Positions 50,256 to 61,119 of a DNA stretch of 64,000 bases are shown in pieces. The position numbers and the translations under genes were made by a program. This DNA comes from Quillaja saponaria (taxonomy: Eukaryota; Streptophyta; Magnoliopsida; Fabales; Quillajaceae), in NCBI GenBank assembly GCA_029379385.1, contig CM055607.1, positions 33,787,235-33,851,234 of the forward strand, in the 5' to 3' direction. The notes under the pieces are model-generated. The model ran no database searches, was not told where the DNA came from, and saw only the letters and a list, made by a program, of their open reading frames with translations. Every line of letters begins with the position of its first letter. The first letter of the stretch is position 1.

Positions 50256-53200
50256 TCAAATGTCAGATAAGTTATTGTTGGAAGCAGCATTAGCTCGGAG
50301 GTATATCAAAGAGTTATGCAGATACTCCAAGTCTTCCACAAGCATCCTCTTGTGTTCTAGTTGTCTTCTGACTTCAGCTATATGGTCGTTGATATCTACC
50401 TCTAGATTGCATTGGGCATCATCATCCTTAGTTGTCAATGAAGGGGCAGGATCTTCGGGATGCAAATTAGCTGACCATTTCGACTTATCCAAGATTGTGC
50501 GATTCAAACTAACAACACAAGCATATCAAGAAAATGAGAATGAAGATGATCAAAGTCATTATGTCTTAAATAATAATACCTGATTATATAGCATAGACAT
50601 AATATGACAAAAAATTAGGGAAAGATATCCTATTGATATTTTTGCACTTGCAGTATGCACAAATAAGGAAAAGGGATAACAACTAAATTAAATTCCATAG
50701 GCTAGTTAACCAAGCATTTAACAAGAAAAATAAAAACTTCAACAAAAACTAATTAATAGTGGCATATGCTGCTTAGGAGGCAATAATAGCAATTCGGTAC
50801 CCACATTTCCAACTACAAAGTGTTGTTTATCATGAAATTTCCACTTGTGAGAGCTCTACTAACCATTAGAACTAATGCTCTGACCCTGGTCTAGCTGTTT
50901 CAGGCTTTCAGCCACTAATCGTATCGTATTTTTTTTCTTTCCCTCAAAACAATCATATTGATTATATTTCAAAATATCATTTCTTCCTACCTCTTGTATA
51001 TTTTTCAATTGAAGCACCTTTCTCCTCTCTCTCTCTGTCAGAGCCCCTCTTAAGTATACTGATTTCATTACATGTAAGAAGGAGCAAAAAATAGTATGAG
51101 AACTAGCTCGCTGTCACAGGAGAAAGGATTGTTACTGCAGATCTTTTTAGCTAAGATAGAGTGGGGACAGTACTATGGGCCAGGGGAAAGAGGTTAGAGG
51201 GAATTAATCATTCGTCAAGCTTTGATCCATCGACCTCAGCCTTGCCGAGTCTTATCCATCCACTGGGTGCCATATGAGCAAAGGCTCATTGGCCTAAATT
51301 AGAAGGTTTTCAAGTTTTGGAAAGAAAAAAAAAAGGTGGAATACAGGTTGGTGAGTTCAAAACTTAACCAACAATCAGAAGAATTATAAGAAAATGAGTC
51401 AAAGTCAATATTTTTCGTCAGCATAGGAAAATTCCTAACATATAGAGCATAAAAATATGACATCAAAATAAATTTATCAAAATTTCCAGTGTGCAATAGC
51501 AGAATGAAGAACCAGCAAACAAAGCATAGTATTATATGGAGAATGCTAAAAGATGTAACCTAGTGCTGATCCAGCTGTTTCACCCATTGTTTTCCTTGCA
51601 TTTTTTTTTTCTTGCCTTTTTTTTTTTTGCTTTCTTTCCATTCCAGAAACCATTTATAGATTAAATTAAATATATTCTTAGCTTCCTGATATTACTTCTT
51701 CTGAAATCAAGATATCCTCTACTTTTCACAACCAAATCCAATACTTTCTCATTTAGGTTTCCATACCATACTCCGTTCTATAAAAAAACAAATGGTTTTC
51801 TTCATGACCTTTGACAGTCCAGCTAAACAGGTGAAATGGGCAACTCTTAGTCTCAAACAAAGTCTTGTTTGAAAATCCCCATTTTTAACAAGACTATTTT
51901 CATAAGAATTGGGTGAAAATTTCTGCATATTTCCATTATGAACTTACGTGGTAGTATAGATCTTCTGTAACAGTAGCAAAAGCAGTACCATGACTTATGC
52001 TTCACATAGTATTAAAAGTTAAATATTTATCCTTTGGAAGCCAGAGAAATTCATAACTAGAGGTTAAAATACATTTTACCTCCCTGTGGTATGACTTACT
52101 CCCAAACACGTACACATGGTTCATTTTGTCTCAAAGTACCCCCTTATTGTTTGGACTAAACTGCTTTTGAACGGAATCTATCCAAACTAACACTTATAAC
52201 TCATGTATATAGTATGTGAGTGTTACCTTCACTTGAAAAAACACAAGTTTCTTTCCAAAAAGCACCTAATTGTAGATATTAGAGTAAAAGAATATACAGA
52301 AATCATGAAAAAGTTAGGGATTTGAGTGATTTTTGGGAAAAAACAGGTGTTTTACAAGCAAAGATAACACCCATGTGCGAAGCAGTGTGTTAAAAGTGTT
52401 AGTTTGGATGGAATCCGTCCAAAGGCAACTTACTCCAGACAACAAGAAGGTATTTTGAGACAAAATGAATCATGTGTATGTGTGTGGAACTAAGTCATAC
52501 AACATGGAGGTAAAATATACTTTACTCAATAAATTAAGCACCCAGGTACCTACTCTCTCTCAAAACTTGAGTTTGATTTTAATTTATCAGATAAAACTAG
52601 AACCAGAACCAATTAAAGTTGGATGAAAATGATAAATGCAACCAAAACATAACAAATCTACTATCATAGGCAAACATTTCTTACTTATAAAGTAACCTCT
52701 GTGTGTGTAAGTCATCCTTCACAGAAAATACGGCATCCATTGCATCCTCTTTTGTTCTTACGAGACCCTTCAGATCACCGTATGACATGCATAAAGAGTG
52801 TACTTCGCAATCAGAAGTCTCTGAGCTGATGTTGTGAATGTTTATGGTAATTTCTTTGTGATGTAATGCACAAATTGGAAGATTAACACCCAGAATTGTA
52901 ATTCCACCAATAGATAGTGCTCTCTTCCTTGACTCTATGCTCTTGAGTCATGCAGATTATGTGATCATTAGATAACATATGCAAGAGTTGAAAAGAGCAA
53001 CAATCAACTGAGAAAAATACTTACCTTAAATACAACATGACAACAACTGGGTTTGTTTAGATTTGTCCTCATAGAAACATTTGTGATTTTCCCAAAAACT
53101 GAGAGTGCGTCTTTCACCTGACAGAGGCTGATTGTTGAAGGTATGTTCTCAACAACTATCAAGTTTAGTGCTCCAGAATAAGAAACATTTTTACGGCTGT

Positions 53201-53723
53201 TAGATTTTGAGCCATGGCTAGGGTCTTTAGGCTGAAGCCGAGCAGCAGGTGAAAAGTTATCCGCTGTAGATAAAGTACCCTTCATGTCTACGTTTAAAGA
53301 TATGCCAGTTGAAGCTTTTCTGGTAGCAAGAGTTTTCTGCTCGAAAGGGGTATTCAAAGTCAGATCAGGTCAGAACTCACTGGACATAGCTTACCCTGCC
53401 ACTGCTCCAGGTAGAGTAAAAGAATTGGATAAAAACAATTGGAGCACAAGTGCTTATACAGTGAAACATTCAAGCAACAATCCCCTAGTACATAGTGTAC
53501 ATACCTTGTCAGTCAAATAAGGTTCAGGCTTTGCAGTCATCAATTTAGGAAATGTACTGACACTGTTTGTCACTGGCGAACCCAACTCAGAAAATTTGTC
53601 ATCTTCACCAGAGGAACTACACAAGGAACGGTTCACACTATAGAACTCTCCTAACCAGAAATAAGTCAAACTTCTTCGGTAAGATAGGGTCCTCGTGGAG
53701 AAAAAGCTGGCCGACAGACGCAT
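50256..53723 (-). CDS. RRM protein with coiled-coil tail, possible mitochondrial leader
   Basis: Four exons on minus: 53723-53505, 53336-53025, 52941-52685, 50508-50256, all GT-AG with matching phases, giving 346 residues. The N-terminus MRLSASFFSTRTLSYRRSLT lacks acidic residues and is Arg/Ser-rich, like a mitochondrial presequence. One clear RRM spans exons 2-3: RNP2 LIVVENI, RNP1-like CCHVVFK, then GGITILGVNLPI. A second, weaker RRM-like unit may follow (ITINIHNISSETSDCEVHSL to KSKWSANL). The tail VRRQLEHKRMLVEDLEYLHN looks like a short coiled coil. RNA partner unknown. The last intron (2.2 kb) holds an inverted-repeat element. Two out-of-frame ATGs lie just upstream (53739, 53731). A GC-rich stretch at 54530-54620 with a donor-like AAG|GTATTT near 54383 may be a 5' UTR exon. 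Confidence 0.75.
52062..52527. mobile_element. MITE-like element with ~134-bp terminal inverted repeats
   Basis: The left arm (52062-52195) and right arm (52394-52527) are inverted copies at about 80% identity by eye. Both read inward as AAAATACATTTTACCTCC or AAAGTATATTTTACCTCC, then GTATGACTTA, CATTTTGTCTCAAA and ATCCAAACTAACACTT. The 198-bp centre is non-coding. Long inverted repeats without a gene fit a Mutator-like MITE. A target-site duplication was not found, and the arm divergence suggests an old insertion. It sits in intron 3 of the RRM gene. Confidence 0.85.
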
Positions 53724-55161
53724 CCTGGCATTTTTCCATCACCCAGTTATTATTTTATCTCAGAGAAAAATTGTAAAAGCACTAATAACAGAACTCCGGA
53801 GGAAACATTTCCTTTTTTTCCTTTCACCTTGACATGATGGACACCTGGACTTGGAATCAACAAAGACTAGAGCTAAAACGCTTGATCATATATATAACTA
53901 ACACATAGACACAAGCTAATACTTTTTATTGAACCTAACACAGCAATCATTTATTTAACAGATGGGGTTTGCGTGCAACCTTCAAAAGACCACGGTGAAT
54001 ACGTATAATTCTAAAATGATTACAGTACCAAAAAAAAAAATCAATCAAACTGAAACAACAGTGGTCATGTGTGTTTTCTTTCTGGAAAAAAAAAATACAG
54101 ATAAAAGAAAGAGTAGGCCTAAACTTATTCAATCTGACATGAACTCTATAATTCCAACTTTTCCGAAATAAATACATCCATAGGTTAAATTTGATAACTA
54201 ATAGAAGGCTCATTTATATTCAGGCTATATTGCTGGCTTGTACATGACCCTCAATTCACAAACTAGTGCCATATGAAGCACAACCCTTAAATCAATCGCT
54301 GGGATACATTTACGTATATAGCTAAAATTGCTTAACTTTAAGAGTAAAACGTAATAAAATTCTATAATAAGCTCCAAATACCTTGATCTTGCAGAGTTCG
54401 AAGCTGCTTAGCTGAGTTTGATTATTGAACTAAAAATGAACTAGTTTAGACTTTGAAGAAAGGGTTTATGTCAGAATCAAGACTGTAAGAGGAAGATAGG
54501 GGGCGGGCTTAGGTATTGGTGACATACAATGAGGATAAACAAGGTCGGAGCGGCGGCGTCATCAACGTCGTCGCTGCTGACTGCGAAGGCTGAGAAACTG
54601 ACCTCGCATCAATCGGAGCGCGGTTTTGAGCGAGTCGGGCCACAAAGCTACTTCGCAATTTAGAATTGGATTGGGCCAGGCCTCTAAGTGAACTAAACCA
54701 AGTCGAACTAATTTTGAGACGATTTGGATTGAGAATTTTGGTACGGTCTGTTTGTTTTCAGGGCCCTAAGTTTGTAATTTATCACCTTCATCATCAACGA
54801 AAAACACATTTGTAAGTAGCTTATGCATGACTGGGTGCTATATGAATATTCTTCACCATGTGAGGTTCTTGATAATGGATTGGATATTCTATCAAATTGA
54901 ATATGAATTTTAAATGTGTGTACACTATCCGTTGATCATATTACAATCGCATTAATTTATGGTTGAATAAAATTCCTTGTAGAATTCAGAGAAATTAATA
55001 TAAGCTTAATTTGAATTGAACCATTATTAAATAGAATGAATTTAGAACGGTTCAATTTTGAATAGGTCTTGACTGGCCCGGCCCTTTTAACATACGTACC
55101 TAGTTCCTGGTTTGGATCCTTTGTTCTCTTACTTTTCCATATAAAAAAATTATGTCTATTC
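53724..55161. other. RRM gene 5' region and left flank of the LINE
   Basis: Contains the probable 5' UTR intron and first non-coding exon of the RRM gene (GC-rich DNA at 54530-54620) and its promoter. No separate gene is supported. The right end is the LINE insertion site. Confidence 0.55.
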
Positions 55162-55173
55162 AAAGGTGGAATA
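55162..55173. repeat. Left target-site duplication of the LINE
   Basis: AAAGGTGGAATA, repeated exactly at 61108-61119 after the poly-A tail. The first A's are ambiguous with the tail, so the unambiguous part is GGTGGAATA. Confidence 0.9.
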
Positions 55174-55192
55174 AATTTGAGTCCACATAAAA

Positions 55193-56940
55193 ATGGCTGA
55201 GGAGAGAGTATTATCGGTGGAAGAGGTTGATCTGCTCCGGCGGAGTAACAAAAAAGTGAAGCATGGTGGTAGGGATAAACCTATCATTGAGGAAGGAGGG
55301 TCTTCTCGTCACAATGACTCCAAACGCAAACTATCTTACCTATCTATGGTAGTAGGAGGAGATGGGTTGGAAAAAGAGGGTATTAACACGGAAGGAGGGA
55401 TGGAGGATGCATCTGATGTGGATGATGGATACTGGGATGCCGAGAGGGTAGAGGAGTTTGCAGATGATATCCTAACCATAAAGCTAACTAGGAAGGAGGA
55501 AGCCTTAATTCGAAGACCTTGGAGAAATGCGATTATTATCAAGCTTCTTGGACGGTCTATAGGCTACACATTTTTAAGCAAGAGGATACACCAGATGTGG
55601 AAGCCTGCTGGGCCAATGGAGGTTGTGGATGTAGGGAATAATTATTACGTGGTGAAGTTTGCACGCAAAGAAGATAAAGTAGCAGTTTTAGAAGGAAGGC
55701 CATGGATGATCATGGACCATTATCTTGCTGTGCAGAGTTGGCGTCCAAACTTTGACCCCTATGGTGCAGTCATTGACAAGATAAGAGCTTGGGTTTGCTT
55801 TCCTGGCTTGCCCTTAGAATGCTTTGACCAAACCTTTCTATGGAGGGTAGGGAATTAAATTGGAAAATCAATATCCATTAACAAAACTACTTCCTAAGCC
55901 AACAAAGGAAAATTTGCTCGTATGTGTGTGGAAGTGGAGCTTGGGAAACCCCGATGTCCAAATTTCGTTTCAAATGCCAGATTAGGAAAATTGAATATGA
56001 AGGCATACACCAAGTCTGTTTTGGATGTGGAAGATATGGACATGTCCTAGAAAATTGTGAAACTAATCCCCAAGGAGAGAAACCAAATTCAAACACAGTG
56101 ACTACTATGAAGTGCAATCCTGGGATTATGACTCAAACAAACCAGGAAGTATTTGGTCCTTGGATGGTGGTTCACAAAAATAGGCGGGGTCTCCGGAACA
56201 CCAGTAAGGAGGTGGACGGTGGTCACGTAGATGTGGGAATTCAGCATGCAGGAGGTAATCAAAAATGGAAAGGCACTAATCAAGGGACTAGATTCTCGGT
56301 CCTAAATAAGAAAACTGAAGACTTGGAGGCTAATATTTTGGAAGATTATGGAGATACTATTGGGCCTAATTTGGAATTTGATAACACTAAATTGGTGCAT
56401 GGGTCAAAGGAGATTAATTGGCGGAAGGAGAGGAATGAATCTAGTCGTAATCATAACAATTTGAGGGTGGACTTTTAACCCCCTATTAAGGAAAAATTCA
56501 TTATAGGTGCTAAGGATAGGGAGGATGACATACGAAGAAGATGTAATATTAGGAATTTCTCTAATCAACCTGAGACTGGTTCCAAGAATGATGCTAGGAC
56601 TTTGGAGGATGCTAATATGGATGTTGGGCTCAATGATTTTACCTTCAGGGCTGGGCTTGACAAGAATGACACAAAGGACACTAACATGGATGAACCAAGT
56701 AGTAATGGAGAGATGAACCTTATGGGTAGAAATGATAAAAATCAACCCAACAGAGACTATAACTCAAATCTGGGCCATACTTCTAGACCCCCAAATGTGG
56801 GTGGTGATGGCATTGAGAGTTGCTCCATGGTAGAGGAAACACAGGAGGACTTATCAAAGAAAAGTGATGAAGTTCTAAAGGGTGGTGGGCCTCGGGACTT
56901 GGTGAATACTTGGCCAGATCATCAACAAATTGAAATATGA
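55193..56940 (+). pseudogene. LINE ORF1: DUF4283 plus zinc-knuckle RNA-binding protein, broken
   Basis: Starts MAEERVLSVEEVDLLRRSNK, a typical plant L1 ORF1 start. The DUF4283 region spans roughly residues 85-210 (WRNAIIIKLLGRSIGYTFLS to IRAWVCFPGLPLECF). A CCHC knuckle (CFGCGRYGHVLENCE) follows, then a long polar tail. Lesions: in-frame TAA at 55856-55858, another stop about 36 bp later, a frameshift near 55950, and TAA at 56476-56478. The knuckle frame then continues to TGA at 56938-56940, which overlaps the ORF2 ATG. Confidence 0.92.
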
Positions 56941-59900
56941 AGTGTCCTAATATAGTGGCTTGGAATTGCAAGGGAGCAGGTAACTCCCTTTTTCATGGAA
57001 TATGTATGGATTTTAAAAGAATTCATAAGTTGGACATCCTTATTATCTTAGAGCCCCAAATTAGTGGAGAGAGAGCTAAGAAAGTCATTGAAAGACTAGG
57101 CTTTGACTGCTATTATGTTGTTGATGCTTCAGGTTTCTCAGGAGGGATATGGGTTTTATGGATGAATAATTATTTTCAACTTAATGTTATCTCTTTTGGG
57201 AATCAATTTGTTCATTGCCTGGTAAAAGGGAGTCATAACCTAGACTGGGTCCTTACTGTTATTTATGCCAACCCCCGGGATGATGTTAGACGCCCTTTAT
57301 GGAGAGAGTTGGCTATTTATGCTTCTAATATTGGATACCCTTAGTGTCTTATTGGTGATTTCAATGAGATTGCTAAAGTAGATGAAAAAAAAGGATATGC
57401 TCCGGTTAATATTTCAAAGTATACTAGTTTTAGTAATTGGATTGAGGAGTGCAACCTCATAAACCCAGGTGCTAAAGGTCCTCACTTTACTTGGAAAGGA
57501 GGAGAGAGAAACGACTATGGCAGGGTGTACAAGAGACTTGACAAAATTCTTGCAAATGATAATTGGATACGGTACTTTAGTGAGGCTTCGATAAAGGTTC
57601 TTCCTAAAGTTAAATTAGACCATAACCCTCTGTTACTTCAAGGTGGAGGTGATCCTAACTTCTATACTAATCGTTCTTTCCGGTTTGAAGCTGCTTGGAT
57701 CACGCATAAAGAGTTTCATCAGGTGGTTACTAATCATTGGAAGGGAGAAGTACATGTTCATGATAATTTAAGAATGCTAACCGAGCAACTAAAGTGGTGG
57801 AATAAAAATGTTTTCAGAAACCTCTTCCAACGCAAAAAACATGCTTTGGCTCTGTTGGAAGGTCTCCAAAAAGCCATTGAAAGAGCTCCTTCCTATAACC
57901 TTTATTCTATTGAGTATGAAGTGCACAAGGAGCTAATTGAAGCCATTCACCAAGAGAAAATTTTGTGGTTCCAAAAAGCCTGCAGTAAATGGCTCCAATT
58001 TGGAGATAAAAACTCGAAATTATTTCATACCTCCACTATTATTAGAAGAAAGAAGAATAAGATAACTGCTCTTAAGAATGATAAAGGTGTATGGGTGGAG
58101 GAAGAGAACACTTTGAAGAACATGGAAGTTAGCTACTATACAAATTTGTTTCATGAAGACCTTCATTCTAGGCCTCGACTTATGACTAATACAAGTTTCC
58201 CTGCTATAGAGCCAAGTGATATGAGCATTCTTAGTAAAGCAACTAGTTTGGAGGAGGTTAGAAGTGTTTTATTTAGCATGAAACCTATTAAAGCTCCAGG
58301 ACTATATGGGTATCAAGCTATTTTTTTCCAATCGCAATGGGATGTGGTTGGTCCTTCGTTATGGAAGCTTATCAATGCCATCTTGCAAGGACAAGGAGAC
58401 ATAGGTATGATTAATGATACTCTGATTACCTTGATTCCTAAAAATGACAATCCTACTTTAATTAGTCATTTTCGCCCTATAAGCCTTTGTAATGTAGTTT
58501 ACAAATTACTACCTAAAACCATTGTGCTTCGGCTAAAAGATCTTATGCATAAGCTTATTGCTCCAAACCAAGCCAGCTTTATTCCAGGAAGACATATCCA
58601 AGATAACATAATCATAGTTCAGGAGGCTCTGCACACTATGAGAAGGATGCGTGGAAAAAAGAAGTACATGCTAATCAAAATTGATCTTGAGAAGGCGTAT
58701 GATAGATTAAGCTGGAGTTTCATTAGAGATACTCTTGAGCTTGCAGGTTTTGCTGATCAAACTGTTGAAATCATTATGAATTGCATTACTACTACTTCTT
58801 TCGAGGTTATTTGGAACTGTGGATTAACGAAGCAATTCCATGGTAGTAGAGGTATCCGACAAGGTGATCCTCTTTCACCGTATATCTTTATGCTTTGTAT
58901 GGAATGTTTGGCTTATCTCATCTCTGACAAGGTTAATCAAGGTACTTGGAAACCCTTCCGGATTGGTAAGGATGGGCCTATTATTTCGCACTTGATGTTT
59001 GCCGATGATTTACTGCTCTTCGCAGAAGCCTAAGTTGCTTAGGCTCAAGTTATTCATGACACCTTGAAAGAATTTGGGTTGTCTTCTGGGCAAAAGGTAA
59101 GCCTTGAAAAAACTAGATTCACTTGCTCCAAAAATGTGCCTAGGCATCTTTATAAGGATATTGCTACGGTCACTGGCTATGGGCATTGTAATGATATTGG
59201 TAAATATCTAGGTGTTCCTCTCATACATGGTAAAGCTTCTAAAAGGCTACATCAGTCTATTATTGAGAAGGTCAAGATAGGCTCTCGGGTTGGAAACTAA
59301 AAACTCTTTCTTTTGCTGGGCGTGTCACCTTAGTTCAATCTGTCACACAAACTATCCCTACTTATACTATGCAGTCCACAAGTATTCCTTTGACTGTTTG
59401 TGACATGATTAATCGCCTTAATCGTGATTTTATTTGGGGTGACGAGGAAGGGAATAGGAAAATGCATATTATTGCCTGGAGCAAATTGACTCAACCTATA
59501 GTACATGGTGGTCTTGGTCTCCGAGACATGCATCTAGTTAATAAATCTCTTTTGATGAAAATGGTTTGGAATCTTATCACTGGTGAGAATAGTCTTTGAT
59601 CCCAAGTTCTAAAAGCTAAATATTTAGGTGACCAAGACGTCCCTGCTCCTCCTTCTGTTAAAAAGACTGATTCTTATCTATGGAAGACCCTTTGTGGTAT
59701 TTGGCCAGAAGTTCTTGGCGGAATTCTCTGGACGTTAGAAGATGGAAATTCAGTTAATTTTTGGATTGATCCTTGGGTCTAGGGAGAGGGACCACTGTTG
59801 AGTAATGCTCTTCAAGTGATTGATGAAGATGATCAGCATGAAAGTGTTAGTCAGTTTGTTAATAACCAGAGTAATTAGGATATGGATAGAATCAAGCAAT

Positions 59901-61053
59901 TCCTTCATCATCATATTTGTCAGAAAACTGATGCACTTCTTCCTCCTTGTATGGACGGAGGAAAAGACTGCCTTTCGTGGGGCAGCTCAAACTATGGGCA
60001 TTTCACAGTCAAGGAGGCGTACAACTTTAGAGATGACTGGGATACTAGAAATTCTTTGTGGGATCTGATTTGGAAGTGGGATGGTCCACAAAGACTAAAA
60101 ATGTTTCTTTGGCAGGTTATGCATGGAATTCTCAAAACAAAGGGATTCTTGGCTAGTAGAATACCAGGATTTATAGACCAATGCCACGCTTGCCTAAGAA
60201 CCACGAAATATATTTTGCATGTCTTGCGAGATTGTCACTTAGCTTCTGCGGTGTGGGACAAGATTGGAGGACGTAATGAATGTCTTAATTTCTACAACCT
60301 TGTTCTGGAAGATTGGGTGGATTCCAATCTTGAGAGAAAGATGAAATTGATGGGGCATAGTTGGGACAAATTTATACGGTTACCTCTTGGTACCTTTGGC
60401 TTTGGCAAAACAAAAGTCTATTCGATGAGGAATTTGTATGGCCCTCCCAGCCAGTTACTTTAATTCATAAGTATCTCCAAGACTTGAAACACATGGACTC
60501 GGTGGATTTGGATAGCACACTCAAGAGGAAGAAAGTTGCTATGTCCATTAGTTGGTTGGCCCCCAATTTAGGTTGGGTAAAACTGAACACTAACGGTGCT
60601 TCTAGGGGCAATCCTGGCCTCTTAAGTGCTGCTGGACTGTTTCGAAATGAATGTGGCAATTGGTTAGGTGGTTATGGTTGTCAGGTGGGGTGGTGTAGCT
60701 CATTTCATGCAGAATTATGGGCGCTTTATCTTGGATTGAAAATGGCTTGGGTGAAAAGAATCCAGAAGTTAATAGTGGAAGTTGATTCAAAAGCCTTGAT
60801 AGAGGTTAGTCTCCAAAAGTTTAATAAACTAAATGCAAATAGTGCTTTGATAAAAGAAATACACATGTTGCTGAATCAAAACTGGAAGGTCCGTATCCTT
60901 CACGTCTACAGGGAAGGAAATCAATGTGCGGACAAGCTCGCCAATCTAGTTTTGGCTGAAGACATTCGAGAAGTGTTTTGGGATGAGCCTCCAGATAAAC
61001 TGAAGCTTTTCTCATGTCAGATAGTATGGGTCCTGTTGGGAACGTACTGTTAG
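56937..61053 (+). pseudogene. LINE ORF2: endonuclease, reverse transcriptase, RNase H, broken
   Basis: The endonuclease starts MKCPNIVAWNCKGAGN and carries IGDFNE. The reverse transcriptase spans about 58200-59030, with HFRPISLCNVVYK, QASFIPGRHIQDN, IKIDLEKAYDRLSW, IRQGDPLSPYIF and the catalytic FADD box (MFADDLLLF). The zinc-binding-like linker domain (about 59880-60330) precedes RNase H (60560-61000: NTNGASRGNPG, FHAELWAL, VEVDSKAL, CADKLANL). Lesions: TAG at 57342-57344, stops at 59031-59033 and 59040-59042, a 1-bp deletion near 59275, stops at about 59597 and 59780, and a frameshift near 60350-60450. The first RNase H aspartate is Asn (codon 60592-60594). Confidence 0.94.
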
Positions 61054-61107
61054 TGTTCCTCTAGTTTAGTTTTTCTTTTGTTAATCATTGGTTACTAAAA
61101 AAAAAAA

Positions 61108-61119
61108 AAAGGTGGAATA
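61108..61119. repeat. Right target-site duplication of the LINE
   Basis: AAAGGTGGAATA directly after the poly-A tail, identical to 55162-55173. The pre-insertion site can be read as CTATTCAAAGGTGGAATA followed by GACGG. Confidence 0.9.

Larger units (their letters stand above)
55174..61107 (+). mobile_element. L1-type LINE retrotransposon, near full length, inactive
   Basis: About 5.93 kb bounded by a 12-bp target-site duplication, with a 3' poly-A tail (about 61097-61110). It encodes ORF1 (DUF4283 and CCHC zinc knuckle) and ORF2 (AP-endonuclease-like, reverse transcriptase, RNase H), the order of plant L1 elements that carry RNase H. ORF1 begins only 19 bp after the left duplication, so the 5' UTR is very short or truncated. 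Several stops and frameshifts in both ORFs make it non-autonomous. It lies in the gene-poor stretch right of the RRM gene. Confidence 0.96.

Noticed and set aside
52053..52536. 9-bp target-site duplication for the intronic MITE
   Set aside because: The flanks ATAACTAGA and AATAAATTA do not match well enough; boundaries may be off by a few bases.
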